From contig OY970313.1 in NCBI GenBank assembly GCA_963716445.1, forward strand, positions 372,001 to 436,000: 64,000 bases of DNA, written 5' to 3'. The position numbers and the translations under genes were made by a program. Below, one piece after another: positions 27,153 to 35,711 of this stretch. The notes beneath the pieces are model-generated. The model did not search any database, was not told the DNA's origin, and was given only the letters and a program-made list of their open reading frames with translations. Positions within the stretch are counted from its first letter, which is position 1, and each line of letters starts with the position of its first letter. Source of the DNA: JAAYBF01 sp963716445 (GTDB taxonomy: Bacteria > Actinomycetota > Thermoleophilia > Solirubrobacterales > Thermoleophilaceae).

Positions 27153-27902
27153 GTGGTCGACACGCACTGCCATCTCGACTCGTGCAAGCCGGCCGACGGC
27201 GAGCTCGTGGCACGCGCCCGATCGCTCGGCGTGACGCGCATCGCCACCGTGGGTATGGACCCCGAGGGCAACCCGCGCGCGGTCGCCGCCGCGCGCGAGC
27301 ACGACGGCGTGGCGGCGATCGTCGGCCGGCACCCGAACGCGGCGACCGGCTGGCGCGACTCCGACATCGAGGAGATCGAGCGCGCCGCCAGCGAGCCGGG
27401 CGTCGTCGCGATCGGCGAGACGGGCCTCGACTACTACCGCGACCGCGCCCCGCGCGAGGACCAGCTACGCGCCTTCGAGAGCCAGCTCGACCTCGCCCGC
27501 CGGACCGGCCTGCCGGTGGCGATCCACACGCGCGCGGCCGAGGACGACACCTTCGCCATGCTCGCCGAGCACGCCGACGGCCTCACGGTGATCCTCCACT
27601 GCTTCTCCGCGCCCGACCGGCTCGACGAGGCCGTCGAGCGCGGCTACCTCTGCTCGTTCGCCGGCAACGTGACCTATCGCAACGCCGATGCGCTGGCCGA
27701 GGCGGCGCGGCGTGTACCGGACGAGCTGCTGCTGGTCGAGACCGACGCGCCCTACCTGACGCCGGTTCCGCGCCGCGGCGAGCCGAACGAGCCCGCCAAC
27801 GTGACGCACACGGCGGAGTTCGTCGCCGAGCTGCGCGGGATCGAGTACGCGGCGCTCGAGGCGATCGTCGAGCGCAACGCGGAGCGGGTCTTCGGCTGGT
27901 GA
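27153..27902 (+). CDS. tatD: TatD-family deoxyribonuclease
   Basis: 249 aa metal-dependent hydrolase of the TIM-barrel amidohydrolase superfamily. VDTHCHLD gives the first metal ligands; AIGETGLDYYRD, VAIHTRAAEDD, ILHCFS and LLVETDAPYLTPVP supply the rest. TatD proteins are 3'-5' DNases/RNases. The GTG start is 6 nt after metG, a common arrangement metG-tatD-ksgA in Gram-positive genomes. Confidence 0.95.
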   Translation: MVDTHCHLDSCKPADGELVARARSLGVTRIATVGMDPEGNPRAVAAAREHDGVAAIVGRHPNAATGWRDSDIEEIERAASEPGVVAIGETGLDYYRDRAPREDQLRAFESQLDLARRTGLPVAIHTRAAEDDTFAMLAEHADGLTVILHCFSAPDRLDEAVERGYLCSFAGNVTYRNADALAEAARRVPDELLLVETDAPYLTPVPRRGEPNEPANVTHTAEFVAELRGIEYAALEAIVERNAERVFGW

Positions 27903-27991
27903 CCCGCGGCGGCTCGGAGCGGCCGGGGACGGCTCGGCCGGCCGCCGCCGATCCTGCCGGCGAGCCGGGGGCGCTGCCGCGCCAGGCGAGC

Positions 27992-28828
27992 ATGAACCGG
28001 CTGCGCCGCTTCGACGTGCGTCCGAATCGCGAGCTCGGCCAGAACTTCCTCATCGACGACAACATCCTGCGGCTCGTCGGCGACGCCGCCGAGCTGCGAT
28101 CCAGCGACGTCGTGCTCGAGGTCGGCGGGGGGCTGGGCGTGCTGTCGGAGCACCTCGCGCCGCGCGTCGGGCACCTCCACGTGATCGAGATCGACCGCTC
28201 GCTCGAGGCGCCGCTGCGCGACGCGCTCGATCCCTACCCCAACACGACGCTGCACCTCGCCGACGCAGTCGACCTCGATCTCGACGAGCTCGACCCGCCG
28301 CCGACCAAGGTCGTCGCCAACCTGCCCTACGGGGTCGCGGCCACGGTGCTGCTGCGGACCGTCGCGGAGCTGCCGGACGCCGTCCTCTGGGTCGCGATGG
28401 TGCAGCGCGAGGTCGGAGAGCGACTCGCCGCGAAGCCCGGCTCCAAGACCTACGGAGCGACTTCGGTGCTCGCCCAGCTCGCCTGCGAGGTGCGCGTGCT
28501 GCGGCGCGTGCCGAGCACCGTCTTCCACCCGCAGCCGAACGTCGAGTCGGCGCTCGTCGTGCTGCGCCGGCGGGCGCTGTCGCCCTCCGGTCCCGTCGTG
28601 GCGCTCGTCCACGCGGCCTTCGCCCATCGCCGCAAGGCGCTGTCCGGGTCGCTCGCGCTGGACCCCGGCGCGCCGGCTGGGCTGCGCGGCGCCGCTCGCG
28701 AGGCGCTGACGGAGCTCGGCCTTCCGGCTGACGCCCGCGCCGAGCGGCTGACGCCCGCCGACTTCGCCCGGCTCGCCGAGCTGATCGGGGAGGACCGCCT
28801 CGAGCCGCTGAGGGCGAGGCGAGGGTGA
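27992..28828 (+). CDS. rsmA: 16S rRNA dimethyladenosine transferase
   Basis: 278 aa from the ATG at 27992 (MNRLRRFDVRPNRELGQNFL). A GTG at 27899 overlapping the tatD stop would add 31 low-complexity residues. LGQNFLIDDNIL, VLEVGGGLGVLSEHLA and VVANLPYG are the KsgA SAM-binding and NLPY catalytic motifs. The C-terminal domain includes VFHPQPNVESALV and AFAHRRKAL. It dimethylates A1518/A1519 in 30S assembly. Confidence 0.95.
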   Translation: MNRLRRFDVRPNRELGQNFLIDDNILRLVGDAAELRSSDVVLEVGGGLGVLSEHLAPRVGHLHVIEIDRSLEAPLRDALDPYPNTTLHLADAVDLDLDELDPPPTKVVANLPYGVAATVLLRTVAELPDAVLWVAMVQREVGERLAAKPGSKTYGATSVLAQLACEVRVLRRVPSTVFHPQPNVESALVVLRRRALSPSGPVVALVHAAFAHRRKALSGSLALDPGAPAGLRGAAREALTELGLPADARAERLTPADFARLAELIGEDRLEPLRARRG

Positions 28829-29703
28829 GCGGATCGGGCGCCGTCGAGCAGGCGGCCAACGCGAAGGTGAACCTGGTGCTGCGGGTCGGCCCGCCGCGCG
28901 ACGACGGCATGCACCCGCTCTGCTCGCTGTTCGCGGCGCTGGACCTGGCCGACGAGGTGGTCGTCGAGCCACGGCGGGCGGGTGCGGCCGGGGCTGGCGG
29001 CCCAGATCCGATCGAGGCGGACGAGGTCGTCTGCCCGGGCGTCACGGGGGCCAACCTCGCCGCCGCGGCGATCGCCGCGTTCCGCCGGACGGGGCCCGGC
29101 GCCGACCTGCCGCCCGTGCGGGTCGAGATACGCAAGCGGATCCCGGTGGCGGCGGGGCTGGGCGGCGGCAGCGCCGACGCCGCCGCCGTCCTGCGCGCCG
29201 CCAACGAGCTGACGGGATCGCGTCTGAGCGCCGAAGAGCTGCGCCGGATCGCCGCCGGACTCGGATCGGACGTGCCGAGCCAGGTCGAGCCGGCGCATGC
29301 GCTCGTCACCGGTGTCGGCGAGCGCGTGGAACGGGTAGACCTTCCCGCCATGGCGCTCGTGCTCATCCCCCAGGACGAGGGGCTCTCGACGGCGGCGGTG
29401 TACGCCGAGCTGGACCGGATCGGCGGTCACGCCGGCGATCTCGACCCGGCGCCGCTGCGCGCGCTCGCGCGCGCGCCGCTGCCCGAGCTCGCCGCCGGCC
29501 TCGCCAACGACCTCGAGCCGGCGGCGCTCTCGCTGCGCCCCGAGCTCGCCGAGCCGGTCGAAGCGCTGCTCGCCGCCGGCGCGCTCGCCGCCCAGGTCAC
29601 CGGATCGGGCCCGACGACCTTCGGCGTCTTCGCGCAGCGCGACGCCGCCGAGCGCGCGGCGGCCGGACTGCCCGGCGCGATGGTCACGGGGCTGCGCCGA
29701 TGA
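28825..29703 (+). CDS. ispE: 4-diphosphocytidyl-2-C-methyl-D-erythritol kinase
   Basis: 292 aa GHMP kinase of the MEP isoprenoid pathway. NAKVNLVLRVG at the N-terminus, the glycine-rich ATP loop PVAAGLGGGSADAAA (about 109-123), SDVPSQV and VTGSGPTTFGVF are the IspE motifs. The GTG start overlaps the rsmA stop (GTGA) and the stop overlaps the next ATG, so expression is coupled. Placement beside the DedA/PAP2 gene joins isoprenoid supply to undecaprenyl-lipid handling. Confidence 0.95.
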   Translation: MSGSGAVEQAANAKVNLVLRVGPPRDDGMHPLCSLFAALDLADEVVVEPRRAGAAGAGGPDPIEADEVVCPGVTGANLAAAAIAAFRRTGPGADLPPVRVEIRKRIPVAAGLGGGSADAAAVLRAANELTGSRLSAEELRRIAAGLGSDVPSQVEPAHALVTGVGERVERVDLPAMALVLIPQDEGLSTAAVYAELDRIGGHAGDLDPAPLRALARAPLPELAAGLANDLEPAALSLRPELAEPVEALLAAGALAAQVTGSGPTTFGVFAQRDAAERAAAGLPGAMVTGLRR

Positions 29704-31244
29704 GGCTCGTACGCCAGCACCGCGGCCTGACGGTGCTCGCCCTGATCGTGGCGGCCGTCGCAGTCCTCTACGCCGTCGGCGCGATGCCCGACTTCCCGGA
29801 CGTCGAGAGGCTGATCGAGGACGTCGCCAAGGCGCTCGGCGCGTGGACCTACCTGCTCGTCGGAGCGCTCGCCTTCCTCGAGACCGGAGCGTTCGTCGGC
29901 CTCGTCGCGCCCGGCGAGAGCGTCGTGATCGTCGGCGGGGTGATCGCCGGGCAGGGCGAGATCAGCCTGATCGTCCTGATCGGCATCGTCTGGACGGCGG
30001 CGATCCTCGGCGACACGACCAGCTTCTTCGTCGGCCGCAGGCTCGGTCGCGGCTTCATCCTGCGCCACGGCCCGAAGGTCAAGATCGACGAGGCGCGGCT
30101 CGAGCAGGTCGAGTCGTACTTCGAGCGCCATGGCGGCAAGACGATCCTGATCGGGCGCTTCATCGGCCTGGTGCGCGCGCTCGCGCCGTTCGTCGCCGGC
30201 TCGTCGGGACTGCCGTACCGCCGCTTCATCCCGTTCAGCACGATCGGCTGCGGGCTCTGGGCGACGACCTTCTGCGTCCTCGGCTACGTCTTCTACGAGT
30301 CGTTCGACAGGGTCGCCGACGTCGCGGGCAAGGCGACCTTCGGCTTCGGAGTGACCGTCGTGACGGTCGTCGGGTGCATATACGCCTATCGCCGGCTGCG
30401 CCATCCCGAGGAGCGGCGCAAGCTGGTCGCCTGGATGGAGCAGCGGCCGCTGTTGCGGCATCTCGTCGCGGTGCTGCGCCCGGTCAAGCGCCGGCTGCTC
30501 GACCCGGTATGGCGGGTCGTCGGGCCCCAGCTGCGCTTCCTCGGCGACCGCATCACCCCCGGCGGGCTCGGCCTCGAGCTGACCACCGCGCTCGCGGTGG
30601 GCGGCGTCGGCTTCTACGTCTTCACCGTCTACGCGGTCACCCTCTCCGGCAACACCTCGACGACGCCCGCCGACCGCGAGCTGCTCGACCTCGCGGATCG
30701 GCTGAACATCCACGAGACGCTCACCGACGTCGCGAAGGTCGTCACCGACTTCGGCGCGTTCACGAGCGTGGCGACGCTGGTCGTCACGGTGTCGATCCTG
30801 CTGGCCGCCCGGCGCAACTGGACCGAGCTCGTGACCTTCGTGGTGGCGTCGGTCGCCGTCTACGTCTCGGTGCAGCTCACCAAGAACGGGATCGACCGCC
30901 CACGCCCGTCCGGGCCGCTCGTCGACGCCGACGGCGAGAGCTTCCCGAGCGGCCACGCCGCGTACTCGACGATCTGGGTCGCCGCCGCGGTCGTCGTGGC
31001 GCGGGTCGTGCCGGGCATAGCCAGCAGGGCGGTGCTGGTCGGGGGTGCGCTCGTGCTGGCCGCCGCGATCGGCCTGTCGCGGATCTACCTGCGCGTCCAC
31101 TACTGGTCCGACGTCGCGGGCGGCTGGGGCCTCGGGGCCGGCATCTTCGGACTCTGCGCGGTCGTCGCCCTCGTCGTCACCCACCTGCGCCACAATGGGC
31201 GGCGACCGGCTCCCGATCCCGCGGAGCCCGAGCCGTCCCGATGA
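29700..31244 (+). CDS. DedA-PAP2 fusion membrane protein
   Basis: 514 aa. Residues 1-215 are a DedA (VTT/SNARE-associated) domain: ETGAFVGLVAPGESVVIVGG, GRFIGLVRALAPFVAG and membrane helices. Residues 280-495 are a PAP2 phosphatase: KNGIDRPRP, SFPSGHAAY and RIYLRVHYWSDVAGG, with all phosphatase residues intact. DedA proteins flip undecaprenyl phosphate, and PAP2 enzymes dephosphorylate undecaprenyl pyrophosphate or phosphatidate (family knowledge). A fusion could couple the two steps of carrier recycling; this is inference. Confidence 0.92.
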   Translation: MRLVRQHRGLTVLALIVAAVAVLYAVGAMPDFPDVERLIEDVAKALGAWTYLLVGALAFLETGAFVGLVAPGESVVIVGGVIAGQGEISLIVLIGIVWTAAILGDTTSFFVGRRLGRGFILRHGPKVKIDEARLEQVESYFERHGGKTILIGRFIGLVRALAPFVAGSSGLPYRRFIPFSTIGCGLWATTFCVLGYVFYESFDRVADVAGKATFGFGVTVVTVVGCIYAYRRLRHPEERRKLVAWMEQRPLLRHLVAVLRPVKRRLLDPVWRVVGPQLRFLGDRITPGGLGLELTTALAVGGVGFYVFTVYAVTLSGNTSTTPADRELLDLADRLNIHETLTDVAKVVTDFGAFTSVATLVVTVSILLAARRNWTELVTFVVASVAVYVSVQLTKNGIDRPRPSGPLVDADGESFPSGHAAYSTIWVAAAVVVARVVPGIASRAVLVGGALVLAAAIGLSRIYLRVHYWSDVAGGWGLGAGIFGLCAVVALVVTHLRHNGRRPAPDPAEPEPSR

Positions 31245-31465
31245 GCCTCGACCTGACCACCACCGAGCTGTCGATCGCGGTCGCCGCCGGCATCGCCGGC
31301 GCGGGCTACATCGCCTTCATCCTCGTTCCCGCCGTGGCGGCGTACGGCCGCGTATGGGAGCGGATCGCGGCCGGCTTCCTGACGCTCTACATCCTCGGGA
31401 CGCTGCTCGGGATCGGCGCCGCGGTCGGGCTCGCCGTCATCTGGTCCTACGACCGCTACGCCTAG
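31241..31465 (+). CDS. Small two-helix membrane protein
   Basis: 74 aa with two membrane segments (about 11-31 and 45-67). The ATG overlaps the stop of the DedA-PAP2 gene (ATGA), so it is translationally coupled to it. No motif or family is recognised. Its stop codon is followed at once by the 95-bp tandem repeat. Confidence 0.75.
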   Translation: MSLDLTTTELSIAVAAGIAGAGYIAFILVPAVAAYGRVWERIAAGFLTLYILGTLLGIGAAVGLAVIWSYDRYA

Positions 31466-31658
31466 GAACGCGATAGCCGTCGCATTCCGGCGTCCTCGGG
31501 CACTCGCGGGCTGGCGCCCGCCACGTGCCCTGCGTCCTTGGACTGCTCGGCTCTCGCCAGGAACGCGATAGCCGTCGCATTCCGGCGTCCTCGGGCACTC
31601 GCGGGCTGGCGCCCGCCACGTGCCCTGCGTCCTTGGACTGCTCGGCTATCGCGTCCCT
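31464..31658. repeat. 95-bp tandem repeat, two copies, each a long imperfect palindrome
   Basis: Copy 1 (31464-31558) and copy 2 (31559-31653) are identical over the first 89 bp. In copy 2, ACGCGATAGCCG (31563-31574) pairs perfectly with CGGCTATCGCGT (31643-31654). Nested inside are GGGCAC/GTGCCC (31593-31598 with 31620-31625) and GCGGGC/GCCCGC (31601-31606 with 31611-31616). A further small palindrome CGTCCCTGGGACG lies at 31652-31664. The repeat begins at the stop codon of the preceding gene and ends just before the PucR-like gene. Confidence 0.9.
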
Positions 31659-31683
31659 GGGACGGTGTTGGCAGACTTTGGGT

Positions 31684-32970
31684 GTGAACGCGGCGGGCGA
31701 TCAGGTCACGGGGGTGGGCAGGAGCACGTTCCTGGAGGGGATCGAGGAGGTCTCGGCGGCGGTCGAGGCCGGTGCTGGGCTGCCCGCGGTGGCGCGAGCG
31801 GCGTCGCGGGTGTTGCAGGCGAGCGTGGTCGTGCTCGACATGGGCGCCAGCGTGCTGGCGGTCGCCTGTCAGTCCTCCGAGGACGAGCGGGCGGTGATCG
31901 CCGGCGAGCAGGGCAGTGGAGCCGTCGAGCTGCGGGTCGCCGACCAGCCGGTCGGGCAGCTGCGATTGAGGGCCTGGTCCGAGGCGCCCGAGCCGGCCCT
32001 GCTGCGGATGGTGACCACGCTGATCGGCCTGGAAGTCGACCGCTCGCGGGCACCGGGCAGGGCGACCGAAGCGGCCGTCGGCGACTTCCTCTCGGACCTG
32101 CTCGGCCGGACCACGACGGACCGCGAGAACATCGTGGCCCGCGCCGCCGAGCTCGGCTGCGACCTGCGCGAGGGCGCGGCGGTGATCGTGGTGCGAGCGC
32201 GACCTCAGCAGGCCGAGGAGGGCGACTGGCGCGCCCGCGTGCTGACGCTCGCCGAGCGCGGGGCGCGCGCGGTCGAGCGGACGTCGCTCGCCGCGACTGT
32301 CGCCTTCGGCCCGCCGCCGCCGAGCGTCCACGGCGAGAACCGATCCCAGCGACCGGACCGCGAGCTCGTGGTCCTGGCGCCCGGCAAGGGCCCCGAGCCG
32401 AGCAGGCGCGTCGCCCGCTCGGTGCAGGCGGAGCTCGAGGCGGGCCTGACCGGCTACCAGCTGACGATCGCGATCAGCCGGCCGACCGCCGATCCGGTCG
32501 ATCTGCATCGCGCCGGCGCCGAGGCGCTGCTGGCCGCCAACGTCGCGGCCGCCCGCGGCGACGCGTTCCTGTCGTTCGAGGAGACCGGCGCCTACCGCCT
32601 GCTGCTGCCGGCGATGAGCGAGGACCCGAGCGAGCTCGAGCGCTTCCAGCAGGAGACCGTCGCCCCGCTCGTCGAGTACGACGACCAGTACGAGACCGAG
32701 CTGGTCCGCACCCTCGAGTCGTTCCTCGACGCCGACGGCAGCGTCGCCAAGACGGCCGAGCGCCTTTTCACCCACCGCCACACGATCCGCTACCGCCTCG
32801 ACCGGGTCCGCGAGCTGACCGGCTTCGACGTCGGCTCGACCGACGGCCGCGAGCGCCTCAGCCTCGGCCTCAAGGCGATGCGCGTCCTCGGCATCGCGCC
32901 CCCCGGCGGCCCCGCCCACGAGCCTGGCGTGTCCGCCGGCCGCGTCCCCCGCGACCCCAACGGCCGCTAG
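31684..32970 (+). CDS. PucR-family transcriptional regulator
   Basis: About 428 aa from GTG 31684. The N-terminal part (1-120) resembles a GAF-type sensor, the middle is the GGDEF-like PucR linker, and the C-terminal PucR helix-turn-helix (about 340-405) includes LVRTLESFLDADGSVAKTAE and THRHTIRYRLDRV. These regulators often govern purine, amino-acid or aromatic catabolism; no target is evident nearby. Low-level alternative starts upstream would read through the tandem repeat and are unlikely. Confidence 0.88.
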   Translation: MNAAGDQVTGVGRSTFLEGIEEVSAAVEAGAGLPAVARAASRVLQASVVVLDMGASVLAVACQSSEDERAVIAGEQGSGAVELRVADQPVGQLRLRAWSEAPEPALLRMVTTLIGLEVDRSRAPGRATEAAVGDFLSDLLGRTTTDRENIVARAAELGCDLREGAAVIVVRARPQQAEEGDWRARVLTLAERGARAVERTSLAATVAFGPPPPSVHGENRSQRPDRELVVLAPGKGPEPSRRVARSVQAELEAGLTGYQLTIAISRPTADPVDLHRAGAEALLAANVAAARGDAFLSFEETGAYRLLLPAMSEDPSELERFQQETVAPLVEYDDQYETELVRTLESFLDADGSVAKTAERLFTHRHTIRYRLDRVRELTGFDVGSTDGRERLSLGLKAMRVLGIAPPGGPAHEPGVSAGRVPRDPNGR

Positions 32971-33005
32971 CGCATCCGGCTCGCTGGTACCTTCGGGGCC
33001 CACTC

Positions 33006-33077
33006 TGGGGAGTGGGGTAATTGGCAGCCCGGCAGGTTTTGGTCCTGCAAGCCCAGGTTCGAACCCTGGCTCCCCAG
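33006..33077 (+). tRNA. tRNA-Gln (anticodon TTG)
   Basis: Acceptor TGGGGAG (33006-33012) pairs with CTCCCCA (33070-33076), discriminator G at 33077. The anticodon arm is GCAGG-TTTTGGT-CCTGC with anticodon TTG. The T-arm loop is TTCGAAC. The CCA is not encoded. Confidence 0.96.
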
Positions 33078-33142
33078 CTGAGGCCCCCCGAGCGAAGGCC
33101 CGACTACGGGCGCGCTGCCCGTCGAGCGGCGCTTCGCGACGA

Positions 33143-33188
33143 CGAGTGGACTATTGACTGGGCTAGGGCCGGGTCAATAGTCCACTCG
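33143..33188. repeat. Dispersed hairpin element, copy 1
   Basis: CGAGTGGACTATTGAC (33143-33158) and its exact reverse complement GTCAATAGTCCACTCG (33173-33188) flank a 14-nt loop, TGGGCTAGGGCCGG. It lies 66 nt after tRNA-Gln and 83 nt before glmU. A related copy on the other strand is at 51809-51851. The rest of the 33078-33270 gap shows no gene. Confidence 0.85.
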
Positions 33189-33270
33189 CCTGTTCGCGGC
33201 TGACGCCGGCGCACGCAACTGGAGACGCGCACGGGAAAGCAGGCGGTAGCGCGGTACGCTGCGCGCACTC

Positions 33271-34650
33271 ATGGCCGAGCAGCTCACCGTCCTCGTCATG
33301 GCTGCGGGCAGGGGCACGCGGATGCGCTCGTCGCTGCCGAAGGTCCTGCACCCGATCTGCGGCCGGCCGATGGTCGAATGGGTGGTGGGCGCGGCACGCG
33401 CGGCGGGCGCGGGCGAGGTCGTCTGCGTCGTCCGGCCCGGCGACGGGGTCGCCGAGGGCCTGCCCGAGGGGGTGACGGTCGCCGAGCAGACCACTGGGGA
33501 GGGCACCGGCGCGGCGGTGCTCGCCGCGCGCGACGCGGTCGCGCCCGGCGGCGAGGTGCTGATCCTCTCGGGCGACCACCCGCTGATCTCCGAGCGGTTG
33601 CTGCGCGACCTGCTCGACGCCCACCGCGCCGACGGCGCGGCGGTGGCGACGATCCTCACGACCGATGGCCTCGACCCCACGGGCTACGGGCGGATCGTGC
33701 GCGCCGGCGACGGCTCGGTCGAGCGGATCGTCGAGACCAAGGACCCCAGCGGCGTCGCCGCCGCCGAGCTGGCGATCCGCGAGGTGAACCTCGGCACCTA
33801 CGTGCTCGACGGCGACGCGCTCTTCGCGGCGCTCGCCGAGGTCGGCCTCGAGCGTGGGGAGACCTACCTGACCGGCGTCTTCCCGTTGCTCGGAGCACAG
33901 GGCCGTCGGGTCGCGGCCCACGTCACCGATGACCTGACGAGTGCCGTCGGCGTCAACACGCGCCTCGACCTGATGGACGCCGAGCGCGCCGCCCAACGCC
34001 GCATCCTCGAGCGCCACGCGCTGGCCGGCGTCAGCTTCCTCGGCCCGGACTCCACGCGCGTCGACGCCGGCGTCGAGATCGGCGCCGACACGACGATCGG
34101 TCCCGGGGTCACGCTGCGCGGCGAGACGACGATCGGCGAGGGCTGCGAGATCGGGCCGCAGACCACGATTGCCGACTCCTCGCTCGCGAACGGCGTCACC
34201 TGCGTCCACTCCTTCCTCACCGCGGCGCGCGTCGAGGCGGGCGCCGCGGTCGGCCCGTTCGCCTACCTGCGCCCCGGCGCGCACATCGGCGAGGGCGCGA
34301 AGATCGGCACCTTCGTGGAGGTCAAGAACTCCGAGATCGGCGCGGGCGCCAAGGTGCCGCACCTGTCCTATCTCGGCGACGCCGACGTCGGCGACGGCGC
34401 GAACGTCGCGGCCGGCAACATCACCGCCAACTACGACGGCCGCGCGAAGCACCGAACGACGATCGGCGCGGGCGTGCGGACCGGCGTGAACAGCTCGTTC
34501 GTGGCCCCCGTGACCGTCGGGGACGGGGCGTATATTGGGGCCGGATCGGTGATCTCGGAGGACGTGCCGCCCGGCGCTCTCGGGATCTCCAGGCCTCAGC
34601 AGAAGAACGTCGACGGCTACACGGAGCGGATCGAGAGAGAGCGGAGATGA
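33271..34650 (+). CDS. glmU: Bifunctional GlmU: UDP-N-acetylglucosamine pyrophosphorylase / glucosamine-1-phosphate acetyltransferase
   Basis: 459 aa. N-terminal uridyltransferase domain with VMAAGRGTRMRSSLPKVLHP (about 9-28), GEGTGAAVL and LSGDHPLI. The C-terminal left-handed beta-helix (about 250-450) consists of hexapeptide repeats with VEVKNSEIGAGAKVPHLSYL and GNITANYDG, the acetyltransferase residues. It makes UDP-GlcNAc for peptidoglycan. The stop overlaps prs (ATGA), the standard glmU-prs pair. Confidence 0.97.
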   Translation: MAEQLTVLVMAAGRGTRMRSSLPKVLHPICGRPMVEWVVGAARAAGAGEVVCVVRPGDGVAEGLPEGVTVAEQTTGEGTGAAVLAARDAVAPGGEVLILSGDHPLISERLLRDLLDAHRADGAAVATILTTDGLDPTGYGRIVRAGDGSVERIVETKDPSGVAAAELAIREVNLGTYVLDGDALFAALAEVGLERGETYLTGVFPLLGAQGRRVAAHVTDDLTSAVGVNTRLDLMDAERAAQRRILERHALAGVSFLGPDSTRVDAGVEIGADTTIGPGVTLRGETTIGEGCEIGPQTTIADSSLANGVTCVHSFLTAARVEAGAAVGPFAYLRPGAHIGEGAKIGTFVEVKNSEIGAGAKVPHLSYLGDADVGDGANVAAGNITANYDGRAKHRTTIGAGVRTGVNSSFVAPVTVGDGAYIGAGSVISEDVPPGALGISRPQQKNVDGYTERIERERR

Positions 34651-35678
34651 GCGCCGTCACCACCGACACCGAGCTGACCGCCGGGACCTTCATCCCGGCG
34701 AGCTACGACAAGCGGCTGATGGTCGCCGCCGGTCGTGCCACCCAGGCGCTCGGCGCGAAGATCGCCGACAACCTCGGCGTCGACCTCGCCGACGCCGGCC
34801 TCAAGACGTTCGCCGACGGTGAGGTCTACTGCCGCTACGCGGACTCGATCCGCGGCGCCGACCTCTTCATCGTCGCCTCGATCGCCGGCAGCGAGGAGGA
34901 GGAGATGACCGTCAACGACTCGCTGATGGAGCTGATGGTCATGGTCCACGCCGCCAAGCACGCGTCGGCACACCGGATCATCGCCGTCACCCCCTGGTAC
35001 GGGTACTCGCGCCAGGACAAGAAGTCGGCGCCGCGCGAGCCGATCTCGGCGCGGCTCGTCGCCGAGGTGCTCGAGACGGCCGGCATCGATCGCCTGGTGA
35101 CGATGGACCTCCACGCCGGACAGATGCAGGGCTTCTTCTCCAAGCCGGTCGACCACATGACCGCGATGCCGATCCTGACCCAGTTCGTCCAGGACCAGCT
35201 CGCCGGCGAGGACCTCGTGATCATCGCGCCGGACGCCGGCCGCGTGAAGCTCGTGCGCAAGTTCGCGCAGAAGGTCGGCGCCCCGTACGCGCTGCTCGAG
35301 AAGGAGCGCCCGGCCCATCAGGTCGCGGAGATCGGCTACGTGATCGGCGACGTCGAGGGCAAGGTCGCGGTGATCGTCGACGACATCATCGACACCGGCG
35401 GGACGCTGAGCGCCGCCGCCCAGACCGTCCTCGACGAGGGCGCCGAGAAGGTCTACGCGGTGGCCACCCACGGCGTGTTCTCCGGCCGCGCGTTCGAGAC
35501 GCTCGAGGCGTCGCCGCTGGCGGGCATCGTGGTCACCGACACGGTCCCCCTGCGCGACGGCGCGCCCGATCGGATCCGCGTGCTCACCAGCGCCGACATC
35601 CTCACCGACTCGATCCGCCGGATCTTCCTCGACGACTCGGTCTCGGAGATCTTCCAAGGCGAGAACCAATTGTTCTGA
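34647..35678 (+). CDS. prs: Ribose-phosphate pyrophosphokinase (PRPP synthetase)
   Basis: 343 aa, slightly longer than E. coli Prs owing to an N-terminal extension of about 20 residues. Motifs: FADGEVYCR, TPWYGYSRQDKK (catalytic flexible loop), MDLHAGQMQGFF and the PRPP-binding VIVDDIIDTGGTL. It converts ribose 5-phosphate to PRPP for nucleotide, His and Trp synthesis. Translationally coupled to glmU. Confidence 0.97.
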   Translation: MSAVTTDTELTAGTFIPASYDKRLMVAAGRATQALGAKIADNLGVDLADAGLKTFADGEVYCRYADSIRGADLFIVASIAGSEEEEMTVNDSLMELMVMVHAAKHASAHRIIAVTPWYGYSRQDKKSAPREPISARLVAEVLETAGIDRLVTMDLHAGQMQGFFSKPVDHMTAMPILTQFVQDQLAGEDLVIIAPDAGRVKLVRKFAQKVGAPYALLEKERPAHQVAEIGYVIGDVEGKVAVIVDDIIDTGGTLSAAAQTVLDEGAEKVYAVATHGVFSGRAFETLEASPLAGIVVTDTVPLRDGAPDRIRVLTSADILTDSIRRIFLDDSVSEIFQGENQLF

Positions 35679-35711
35679 TTTTCGTCCGCGGCTCGGGATA
35701 GGGTCGCGGCC

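Noticed and set aside
31437..31619. Small minus-strand protein inside the tandem repeat
   Set aside because: The peptide repeats because the DNA repeats; no start signal, and the palindromic structure explains the conservation.
31464..31658. CRISPR array
   Set aside because: Only two copies, directly abutting with no spacers, and each 95 bp unit is itself palindromic; no cas genes in the window.
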